Assembly (NCBI GenBank): GCA_035573655.1
Contig: DATMAC010000136.1
Coordinates: 1 to 7,304 of the forward strand
DNA length: 7,304 nucleotides
Origin: Thermoflexus sp035573655
GTDB lineage: Bacteria > Chloroflexota > Anaerolineae > Thermoflexales > Thermoflexaceae
Direction of reading: 5' to 3'
Each line of letters starts with the position of its first letter. Position 1 is the first letter of the stretch. This document shows, one piece after another, positions 1 to 5,379 of this stretch. Under the pieces are notes generated by a model. The model was not told the origin of the DNA. It searched no databases and saw only the letters and a list, made by a program, of their open reading frames with translations. The position numbers were made by a program, and so were the translations under genes.

Positions 1-38
1 ACACAGAGGAAATGTCCAAAGCCCCGGTCCACACCCGA

Positions 39-1691
39 TTATTCGGTGATCACCGGGATGATCATCGGCCGGCGGCGGGTGTGGCGGTAAAGGTAATCCG
101 CTAGTGCGGTCTGGATCCGATGGGCCAAGGCCTGGCGGGATTTGCTCTCTCCGTTCGCGGAACGGACAGTCTCGATGATCAGTTCCTCCGCACCGGCCAG
201 CAACTCCTCCGCCTCCCGGGCGAAGGTGAACCCTCGGGTGATCAACTCCGGCCGCCCGATCACCCGGCCGGTCCGGGGATCCCGTCGCACGACGATCACC
301 ACGAACCCCTCTCGGGAGAGCACTTCCCGCTCCCGCAACACCTCCGGGCCGACGTCCCCCACCAGCGCGCCGTCCACGAACACATACCCGCCTGGCACCC
401 GTTCCGCCACTCGCCCTTGACCGTCCTTAAACTCGATCACCCACCCGTTCTCGACCGCGAAAATGTTCTCCGTTGGGATGCCCAGCTCCATCGCCAGCCG
501 GGCGTGGGCCTTGAGGTGGCGGATCTCTCCGTGGATCGGGATGAAATAGCGGGGGCGGACCAGGTTGATCATCAATTTGAGTTCCTCCTGGCTGGCGTGG
601 CCGGAGACGTGAACCGGAGCGATGGGGTCGTAGAGCACATCGGCCCCGCGCTGGAAGAGTCGATTGATCGTCCGATGCACCATCTCCTCGTTGCCCGGGA
701 TCGGATGGGCTGAGATGATCACCGTGTCGCCCGGGACGATCCGAAGCTGCGAGTGTTGCCCGACCGCCATACGAGCCAAGACCGAGGAGGGCTCCCCCTG
801 GGCACCCGTGGTCACGATCACCACCTGGTGGGGCGGATAACGGTCGATCTCTTCCGGGCGGATCAGGACCCCAGGAGGGATCTCCAGATAGCCGAGCTTC
901 TGGGCGATCTTGACGTTCTCGACCATGCTGGTTCCGGCAAAAGCCACTTTGCGGCCGTAGCGCAGGGCCGCCTGGATCACCTGCTGGAAGCGAGAGATCA
1001 GGGAAGCGAAGGTCGCAACGATGATGCGGCCCTTCGCTTGGCGGAAGGCGGCGTCGAAGGCCGAATCGATTACCCGCTCCGATGGCGTCCAACCCGGACG
1101 ATCGGCGTTCGTACTGTCGGAAAGCAAGGCCAGGACCCCCCGCTTGCTGAACTCCGCCAAAGCGGCGAAGTCGGTGGGTTTCCCATCCACCGGCGTCTGG
1201 TCGAACTTGAAGTCCCCAGTATGAACGATGAGGCCAGCCGGGGTGGTGATGCCCAGCCCCACCCCATCGGGGATGCTATGGCATACCCGGAACAGCTCCA
1301 CTGTGAACGGACCGATGTTCAGGCGATCCCCCGCCTGGACCGTGTGGAGGGTCACCCCCTCGCTCACCTTCGCCTGCTTGAGCTTCACCTCGATCAATCC
1401 CCGGGTGAGCGGGGTGGCGTAGATCGGCGCCGGGATCTCCCGGATCAAGAAGGGAAGGGCACCGATATGGTCCTCGTGACCATGGGTCACCACGATCGCT
1501 CGCACCCACGATTTCTTATCTTGCAAGTATTGCCAGTCGGGGATGATGAAATCCACTCCCAGCATATCGTTCTCCGGGAACATAATCCCGGCGTCGATGA
1601 TCAAAATGTTGCGTCCATATTCAATAACCATCATGTTCTTGCCGATTTCACCTAATCCCCCAAGGGGGACAATGCGTAAAACTTGAGCCAT
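39..1691 (-). CDS. rnj: Ribonuclease J (metallo-beta-lactamase/beta-CASP RNase)
   Basis: RNase J degrades and matures RNA in the cytoplasm, combining endonuclease activity with 5'-to-3' exonuclease activity. It replaces RNase E-type functions in many bacteria. The 550-residue product matches the usual length of about 555. Visible landmarks are an N-terminal GGLGEIGKN (residues 11-19), the zinc-binding motif THGHEDH (69-75), H138 in CHSIPD, D160 in TGDFKFD, the beta-CASP segment with SDSTNAD (191-197), and the late histidines in HVSGHAS (361-367) and IHGE (387-390). A C-terminal domain of about 100 residues follows. I chose the ATG at 1689-1691 because the family begins close to the GGLGEIGKN motif and AAGGAG lies 12 bases upstream. 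A GTG at 1749-1751 is also in frame but adds 20 residues unlike the family. The gene is preceded by a leader of about 190 bases containing a terminator-like hairpin. Confidence 0.97.
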   Translation of the reverse strand: MAQVLRIVPLGGLGEIGKNMMVIEYGRNILIIDAGIMFPENDMLGVDFIIPDWQYLQDKKSWVRAIVVTHGHEDHIGALPFLIREIPAPIYATPLTRGLIEVKLKQAKVSEGVTLHTVQAGDRLNIGPFTVELFRVCHSIPDGVGLGITTPAGLIVHTGDFKFDQTPVDGKPTDFAALAEFSKRGVLALLSDSTNADRPGWTPSERVIDSAFDAAFRQAKGRIIVATFASLISRFQQVIQAALRYGRKVAFAGTSMVENVKIAQKLGYLEIPPGVLIRPEEIDRYPPHQVVIVTTGAQGEPSSVLARMAVGQHSQLRIVPGDTVIISAHPIPGNEEMVHRTINRLFQRGADVLYDPIAPVHVSGHASQEELKLMINLVRPRYFIPIHGEIRHLKAHARLAMELGIPTENIFAVENGWVIEFKDGQGRVAERVPGGYVFVDGALVGDVGPEVLREREVLSREGFVVIVVRRDPRTGRVIGRPELITRGFTFAREAEELLAGAEELIIETVRSANGESKSRQALAHRIQTALADYLYRHTRRRPMIIPVITE

Positions 1692-1797
1692 CGCGAAGCT
1701 TCTCTCCTTCAAGGAGTTTGACAGATGGGAGTTACGCAGTTCGGGATCCACGAGAAAAGGTGGAATGACCCTACCCCTGTGTGCAAAGTGTCAGCAC

Positions 1798-1879
1798 AAA
1801 CGAAAAGGCCGCCAGCGCCCTCTCCGGGCATCCGGCGGCCCCATCCCGAATGTTCCCACCGAATCATCAACGCTGCTTT
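1798..1879 (-). ncRNA. Candidate attenuated leader or ~80-nt small RNA upstream of rnj
   Basis: A promoter-like element (start near 1879) and a terminator-like hairpin with a T-run (1803-1840) face the same way with no convincing open reading frame between them. The first product would be an RNA of about 80 nt. It could be an independent small RNA, or a prematurely ended rnj transcript whose read-through makes the RNase J mRNA. I looked for a T-box core and saw no AGGGTGGNACCGCG match. No known RNA family was recognised, so the RNA call itself is an inference from signal placement. Confidence 0.35.
1803..1840 (-). terminator. Intrinsic-terminator-like hairpin in the rnj leader
   Basis: GGCCGCC (1834-1840 read on the minus strand) pairs perfectly with GGCGGCC (1807-1813), with an inner GCCC/GGGC helix around a five-base loop. 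It is followed on the minus strand by TTTT, then CG, then TTT. There is no T-run on the plus side, so the orientation is minus. It lies about 40 bases after the predicted transcription start and about 110 bases before the rnj start codon, as expected of an attenuator or the end of a small RNA. Confidence 0.6.
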
Positions 1880-1885
1880 CTTCTT

Positions 1886-1914
1886 ATCGTAACCGTGAAA
1901 ACAGATTCCGTCAA
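1886..1914 (-). promoter_or_regulatory. Sigma-A type promoter for the rnj leader
   Basis: On the minus strand TTGACG (1909-1914) is separated by exactly 17 bases from TACGAT (1886-1891), which is close to the consensus -35 and -10 boxes. Transcription should begin near 1879 and run toward rnj, giving a leader of roughly 190 bases. It is divergent from the tRNA-Ser promoter about 60 bp away. The match is seen directly; activity is inferred. Confidence 0.7.
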
Positions 1915-1976
1915 CTTTTTTCAGGCGGGAAATGTGGGCGCCCTCGGTCATTAGGGCCGCGGCCGCGCGCACGGAG

Positions 1977-1982
1977 TATAAT
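1977..1982 (+). promoter_or_regulatory. -10 box of tRNA-Ser promoter
   Basis: A perfect TATAAT lies nine bases before the first base of the mature tRNA, which is the spacing expected if transcription starts at or just before the tRNA 5' end. No recognisable -35 box is present at 16-18 bases upstream. That stretch is GC-rich and contains the palindrome GGCCGCGGCC (1955-1964). Confidence 0.65.
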
Positions 1983-1990
1983 AGATAGAC

Positions 1991-2081
1991 GGAGGGGTGG
2001 CCGAGTGGACGAAGGCGGGTGACTCGAAATCACCTGTGGGCCCTTGAAGGCTCACCGCGGGTTCGAATCCCGCCCCCTCCG
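1991..2081 (+). tRNA. tRNA-Ser, anticodon CGA (reads UCG)
   Basis: The cloverleaf can be folded by hand. Acceptor GGAGGGG (1991-1997) pairs with CCCCTCC (2074-2080), with G2081 as discriminator. The anticodon stem GGTGA/TCACC (2018-2022/2030-2034) holds the loop CTCGAAA, giving anticodon CGA at 2025-2027. A long class II variable arm (GTGGGCC pairing with GGCTCAC, including one G-U) is typical of serine tRNAs. The T arm is GCGGG-TTCGAAT-CCCGC (2057-2073). CCA is not encoded; CCTGC follows, so the CCA end must be added by nucleotidyltransferase. Confidence 0.97.
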
Positions 2082-2097
2082 CCTGCAGCGCGGCTAT

Positions 2098-2139
2098 CCA
2101 CGGGTGGAGGCAGGGCGTTGGCTGTGCCTCTGCCCGTGG
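2098..2139. terminator. Long hairpin between convergent tRNA-Ser and MFS genes
   Basis: CCACGGG (2098-2104) pairs with CCCGTGG (2133-2139) and GAGGCA (2107-2112) pairs with TGCCTC (2125-2130). The TG/TG step between them can form two G-U pairs, giving a nearly continuous 15-bp stem with a 12-base loop. It sits between the 3' ends of two convergent genes, so a bidirectional transcription end or RNA-stabilising role is plausible. Neither strand shows a T-run after it, so it is not a canonical intrinsic terminator. Confidence 0.5.
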
Positions 2140-2179
2140 GCATAGGCCTGCCGAAAATGTCCCCCATTAGATGGATCAT

Positions 2180-3397
2180 CTAGTCCATCCCTATCTCTAG
2201 ACGTGGGGCCATGGCCGGTAGGCGGCGAGCCAACCCGAGAAATCCCAGGGCCGCCACGAGGGCGATCCATGCCCCGCCCCACCAGATCGCCACCGGCCCA
2301 AGTCGATCATGCAGCATCCCCCCGATCACCGGGCCCACCCCAAATCCCACGCCCCACGTCAGCCCGTAGATGCTCATATATCGCCCCCGCGCCTCCGGCG
2401 GGGCCATGTTCGCCGTCAGCGTGGTGGCCGTGGGGATCATCAGCATCTCCCCGATGGTGAGCAACGCCATGCTGAACAGAAATGCCGGAAAGCTCCGCCC
2501 CAGCGCCACGCTGCCTACCCCCAGTGCGTAGAACAGCGCGCCCGCCGACAGCACCCAGAGCTCCCGGAATCGGCTCGCCAGACGGGTGATCCCATATTGC
2601 AGCCCCACCACCATGGCCGCATTGGTGGTCATGATGAACCCATACAGACGCTCCGGAACCCCAAAGCTTTCTTTCATATAAACCGGAAGCAGGACCATCA
2701 TCGTGACGTAGGCCATGCCGGCCAGGGTGTAAAACCCACAAAAGGCGAGGAACGGATGATCCCGCAGGATCCCTGCATAGCCTTCCCCCAGAGGCGAAGT
2801 TCTTAGCTCATTTGGTGTCTGCGGGCGGGTCTCCCCGGCCCCCAGGAGCACTAGCAAAGCGAAGAGGAGCTGGGCAATACCCCCTAAAGCGAAGGCCAGT
2901 CCGTAGGATGCGGAGACGATGAAGCCGCCGATGGCTGGACCAATCGCCACACCCAGATTGGCCATCATGCGCAGCAGGGCGTACGCGGACGCCCGACGCG
3001 ACGGCTCGATGAGGTCCGCAACCATTGCGTCGCTCCCCACGCGGTAAATCGGACCGAACCCACCCATGAACGCCATCAGAGCCGCCCATGCCAGGAGGGA
3101 AGTCGCGGGGATCATGCCCAGCAAGACCAGCCCGCTCCCCACCAGACCCGCCACCATCGCCCCTTTTCGACCGAAGCGATCCACCACCAGGCCGGCGACC
3201 GCTGTGGTCGCCAGCCCCGCCACCGCGTTCAAGGTCAACAGCGAGGCGATGAGGGTGAGAGAAACGGGAAAGCGCTGCCGGAGGTAGAGCGTGAGGAACG
3301 GCCAGACCATGCTCCCCCCGATCGCACTGACCAGTGTCCCCCCGAAAAGCAGCCAGAATTCCCGCGGATAACGATCGCCCCATCCTCGCCAACCCAT
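2180..3397 (-). CDS. Major facilitator superfamily (MFS) transporter, drug-efflux-like
   Basis: This is a 405-residue integral membrane protein of the usual MFS length, with about 12 hydrophobic segments visible. The signature motif A in the loop between helices 2 and 3 is clear (G69-L-V-V-D73-R74-F-G76-R77-K78). The N-terminal half carries a second run, MMANLGVAIGPAIGGF, typical of the helix 5 motif C (GP...GG) found in antiporters of the drug-resistance type. The C-terminal half repeats this theme with VGFGVGPVIGGML. Proton-driven export of a small hydrophobic compound is therefore likely, but the substrate cannot be read from the sequence. The ATG at 3395-3397 has AGGAG seven bases upstream. 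The gene appears to be transcribed alone: a terminator lies upstream of it (3509-3544) and a strong hairpin lies beyond its 3' end. A 20-bp palindrome 70-90 bases upstream of the start may be a regulator site. Confidence 0.9.
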   Translation of the reverse strand: MGWRGWGDRYPREFWLLFGGTLVSAIGGSMVWPFLTLYLRQRFPVSLTLIASLLTLNAVAGLATTAVAGLVVDRFGRKGAMVAGLVGSGLVLLGMIPATSLLAWAALMAFMGGFGPIYRVGSDAMVADLIEPSRRASAYALLRMMANLGVAIGPAIGGFIVSASYGLAFALGGIAQLLFALLVLLGAGETRPQTPNELRTSPLGEGYAGILRDHPFLAFCGFYTLAGMAYVTMMVLLPVYMKESFGVPERLYGFIMTTNAAMVVGLQYGITRLASRFRELWVLSAGALFYALGVGSVALGRSFPAFLFSMALLTIGEMLMIPTATTLTANMAPPEARGRYMSIYGLTWGVGFGVGPVIGGMLHDRLGPVAIWWGGAWIALVAALGFLGLARRLPAMAPRLEIGMD

Positions 3398-3466
3398 TCA
3401 AGGTCTCCTGGATGAGATCGCTTCCGGCGACGCTTCCTTCGGTGCTGCCGCCGGAACCCCGATTCC

Positions 3467-3486
3467 ACTTTGAAGATCCTCAAAGT
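3467..3486. promoter_or_regulatory. Palindrome upstream of the MFS gene, possible operator
   Basis: ACTTTGA (3467-3473) and TCAAAGT (3480-3486) are perfect inverted copies separated by six bases (AGATCC). The size and symmetry suit a dimeric repressor, and the site lies 70 bases upstream of the MFS start codon, downstream of the preceding terminator. No regulator gene is adjacent, and no convincing -35/-10 pair was found next to it, so operator function is inferred from position only. Confidence 0.35.
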
Positions 3487-3508
3487 CCATCCACCTCACC
3501 GACGAAGC

Positions 3509-3544
3509 AAAAAGTGGTCTGGGCACCTTCAGCGCCCAGACCAC
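3509..3544 (-). terminator. Intrinsic terminator of the lexA-ftsK-like-membrane protein unit
   Basis: GTGGTCTGGGC (3514-3524) and GCCCAGACCAC (3534-3544) form a perfect 11-bp stem with a nine-base loop. On the minus strand it is followed directly by TTTTT (3513-3509). It has the right orientation to end transcription from the small membrane protein gene (stop at 3665) before the MFS gene begins. Confidence 0.85.
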
Positions 3545-3604
3545 CTTGCAAAATCCATGCAGCGCAGGCTGCTTTGAGCGGCTGTAGGAGCAAAGTTTTC
3601 AATT

Positions 3605-3634
3605 GAGGTGGGCCGCGTAGGCGGCCCGCACCTC
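3605..3634. repeat. Bulged GC-rich hairpin downstream of the small membrane protein gene
   Basis: GAGGTG-GGCCGC (3605-3616) faces GCGGCC-CG-CACCTC (3621-3634), making a 12-bp stem with a GTAG tetraloop and a two-base bulge. It lies 31 bases after the stop of the membrane protein gene and before the T-tailed terminator. There is no T-run on either strand. It may protect the 3' end of the mRNA, or be a dispersed palindromic repeat; this window alone cannot decide. Confidence 0.4.
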
Positions 3635-3664
3635 TTGGTGACTACCCGAGAAACAGCCTGGCCC

Positions 3665-4147
3665 TTATTCTTCTTCCTCTTCCCCAATCACGGTAAAACG
3701 CCTGGGAGATGGCGGGGGCAGGAAGGGCCATTCCCTGGGCCCGGCCGCCGGCGGGGTCGGATAGAGCCCCGGGATCCAGGCGATCCACGAGACCCACGGG
3801 ATACCCGGGAATGGGAAGCCAAAGGGCATGCCCAGCCGCTCCCGGCCCGGCACTCCGATCCCGCCGGGCCATCCCGAGAACCCATAACCGCCTTCTCGAG
3901 TGTACCCCTCAATCCCCGGTCCGCCTAGCGTCCATCCGGGATAAGATCCCTGCCGGAAGGAGGCCCCGTAGGGATCCGGCCTGCTTATCCGCCAGGCCAG
4001 CGCCAGGGCGATTAGGAGCCCCAAGGCTACCCCGACCATCACCGCGAGACCCCACCCCCCCAGACGGATCCCCACCCAAATCGCCCCGGTGATCCCGAAG
4101 GCGATCGCGAAGAGCATCAGCAGAAGTCCTACCATCGCCGATCGCAT
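3665..4147 (-). CDS. Small membrane protein with two helices and a Gly/Pro/Trp-rich tail
   Basis: I do not recognise a family. The 160-residue product starts with two hydrophobic segments (about residues 5-27 and 30-52), ending at an AWRISRPDPY boundary. A tail of about 100 residues follows, rich in glycine, proline, tryptophan and tyrosine, with short repeats of the GWPGG/PGIPW kind and two PPP/TPP runs. It closes with five glutamates. The tail is probably disordered or extended. The ATG at 4145-4147 is preferred because AAGGGGGG lies four bases upstream and the hydrophobic segment begins at once; an in-frame extension to 4207 would run through the strong hairpin at 4172-4220. The gene follows the FtsK-like gene by 87 bp on the same strand and is followed by a clear terminator, so it is probably the last gene of the LexA-controlled unit. 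A role as membrane anchor for the motor protein is speculative. Confidence 0.7.
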   Translation of the reverse strand: MRSAMVGLLLMLFAIAFGITGAIWVGIRLGGWGLAVMVGVALGLLIALALAWRISRPDPYGASFRQGSYPGWTLGGPGIEGYTREGGYGFSGWPGGIGVPGRERLGMPFGFPFPGIPWVSWIAWIPGLYPTPPAAGPREWPFLPPPSPRRFTVIGEEEEE

Positions 4148-4171
4148 CGCACCCCCCTTAACGTGGAAGTT

Positions 4172-4220
4172 GAGCAGGGGCGCCAGAGCGCAAAAGCGCC
4201 GGGACACATCGCCCCTGCTC
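4172..4220. repeat. Nested hairpin between FtsK-like and membrane protein genes
   Basis: GAGCAGGGGCG (4172-4182) and CGCCCCTGCTC (4210-4220) are perfect inverted copies, extendable by a few pairs with a single bulge. The enclosed sequence contains a second small hairpin, GCGC-AAAA-GCGC (4188-4199). The structure fills most of the 87-bp gap between two same-strand genes and ends 24 bases before the next start codon. No T-run follows on the minus strand, so partial termination, mRNA processing or control of expression ratio are the options. Confidence 0.5.
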
Positions 4221-4234
4221 CAACTCCTCCGGGT

Positions 4235-5269
4235 TCACAGATGCCAATCTGATCTGGACATTGCCTGCCCCAGGATCTGTCGAATTTCCTCTGGGGCGAT
4301 GTAGGCCGCCTGAAAGCGGGTGACCGTCCCACCCACCACCGCCAGGAAGTCCCCCTTCCCCTGCAGACGCTCTGCACCCGTCCCACCGATCCCCGCCGCC
4401 ACCCGGGCATCTTCCGCCGAAACCACCCGCCCGACCAGACGGGCCGGGAAGTTCGCCGTCAGCCGTCCACCGAGAAGCGCCGCCGTCGGTTTCTGGGTGC
4501 AAGCCAGCAGGTGGATCCCAGCCTCCCGCCCTCGCTGGGCCAGCCGGGTCAACAGTTCCCCGACCTCCCGTCCACCCTGCTGCACCAGATCCCCCAGCTC
4601 GTCGATGGCCACCAGCAACCGCGGGGTGAAGATCCCCTCCCGCGAGCGTCGCTCCATCAGCCGGACCGCTTCCTCGAGGCAGGTTACGGCCTCCAGCGTC
4701 TCACCAGCGGCGAAGGCCAGCGTATGGGGCAGATCTCGGAATGCTGCAAAGGCCGTCCCCTTGGGATCCACGATCATCAACATCAGCTGTCCAGGCCGAT
4801 GGGCCAGCACCAGGCTGGTCAGCATCGTCCGCGCGAGCGATGTCTTGCCGGATCCGGTGGTCCCCGCGATCAGGATGTGAGCTACCTGCGGGCTGGTCAG
4901 CCGGATCAACAGCGGTGCTCCATCGGCGGCCAAACCGAGAAGCGCTGTGTAGGGCGGATAGCGGGGCAACGCTTGGCGCACATGCTCCAACAACGGCAGG
5001 AAGCGCACCACCTGCGGATCCGACCGAGGGATCTCCAGCTGCACCACCGGTCCCTCCCGTTGGATCCGCACGCCGGGCACCCCCAGGGCCAGGGCCAGAT
5101 CCTCCGCCAGCGCCTTCAGACGGGCCCAGCGGACGCCAGGGGCGGGGACGACTTGGAAGAGGATGGTGGTGGGAGTGACCCGACCTCCCGTCACCCGACC
5201 GGGTGATCGATGCTGCCAAAGCACCTGCTCCACCAAATCCGCCTGGGCTTCCAGCCACCTCCGCTTCAT
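4235..5269 (-). CDS. Compact FtsK/SpoIIIE-type DNA translocase-like ATPase
   Basis: FtsK/SpoIIIE proteins are hexameric ATPases that pump double-stranded DNA during chromosome segregation, sporulation or conjugative transfer. This 344-residue protein has the family core: a Walker A GTTGSGKTS (136-144), a VDPKG strand (167-171), a Walker B LLVAIDELGDL with D223 and E224, the sensor-like ACTQKP (256-261), and the late GRVVSAEDAR and LQGKGDFL segments that correspond to the end of the FtsK motor. It lacks the four-helix N-terminal membrane domain, the long Pro/Gln-rich linker and the C-terminal gamma winged-helix domain that reads KOPS sites. The ATG at 5267-5269 has GAGGAG eight bases upstream. 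It lies 110 bp downstream of lexA on the same strand, so it may be induced by DNA damage. A leftover conjugative-element motor is an alternative reading. Confidence 0.85.
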   Translation of the reverse strand: MKRRWLEAQADLVEQVLWQHRSPGRVTGGRVTPTTILFQVVPAPGVRWARLKALAEDLALALGVPGVRIQREGPVVQLEIPRSDPQVVRFLPLLEHVRQALPRYPPYTALLGLAADGAPLLIRLTSPQVAHILIAGTTGSGKTSLARTMLTSLVLAHRPGQLMLMIVDPKGTAFAAFRDLPHTLAFAAGETLEAVTCLEEAVRLMERRSREGIFTPRLLVAIDELGDLVQQGGREVGELLTRLAQRGREAGIHLLACTQKPTAALLGGRLTANFPARLVGRVVSAEDARVAAGIGGTGAERLQGKGDFLAVVGGTVTRFQAAYIAPEEIRQILGQAMSRSDWHL

Positions 5270-5303
5270 CGGAATGGCTCCTCTTGCTTCACTCGCGATG
5301 GGT

Positions 5304-5352
5304 TTCTTCGTCAGGTGTGGGCCGCTTTCAGTGGCCTATACCCCACGAAGAA
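5304..5352. repeat. Inverted repeat between lexA and the FtsK-like gene
   Basis: TTCTTCGT (5304-5311) and ACGAAGAA (5345-5352) are perfect inverted copies 33 bases apart, and the enclosed stretch has further pairing potential (GTGGG with CCCAC, GGCC with GGCC). It lies 27 bases after the lexA stop and about 35 bases before the FtsK-like start. No T-run follows. It may form a structured element in the bicistronic RNA. Confidence 0.4.
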
Positions 5353-5379
5353 CAATGACCAGCGATTCAGCGCCCATCT

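Noticed and set aside
753..1655. 300-codon open frame on the plus strand opposite RNase J
   Set aside because: It lies wholly antisense to a well-supported RNase J gene, its translation is rich in Arg, Asp, His and Gly with no recognisable domain, and long antisense frames are expected in GC-rich coding DNA.
1704..1716. CTCCTT-C-AAGGAG palindrome over the rnj ribosome binding site
   Set aside because: A one-base loop cannot form; only four pairs with a five-base loop remain, too weak to claim control of translation.
1780..1798. Short inverted repeat TGTGC/GCACA in the rnj leader
   Set aside because: Only five base pairs with a nine-base spacer, which is expected by chance in a window of this size.
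1800..1879. T-box riboswitch upstream of rnj
   Set aside because: GGTGGGAACA before the hairpin looks superficially like part of the T-box sequence, but the full conserved core and the long stem I are absent, and rnj is not a usual T-box target.
1709..1972. 87-codon minus-strand frame in the rnj leader
   Set aside because: It would cover the promoter and the terminator-like hairpin, has no good ribosome binding site, and its translation shows no domain.
1991..2081. tRNA-Ser as an integration site for an element carrying lexA and the FtsK-like gene
   Set aside because: No duplicated tRNA 3' segment and no integrase gene are visible, and the MFS gene lies between; possible only if flanking sequence shows attachment sites.
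3608..3928. 106-codon plus-strand frame opposite the membrane protein tail
   Set aside because: It starts inside a hairpin and its Pro/Arg-rich sequence mirrors the Gly/Pro-rich codons of the opposite gene.
4511..5206. 231-codon open frame on the plus strand opposite the FtsK-like gene
   Set aside because: It is antisense to a gene with clear Walker motifs, is rich in Gln, Pro, Arg and His with no motif, and has no convincing start signal.
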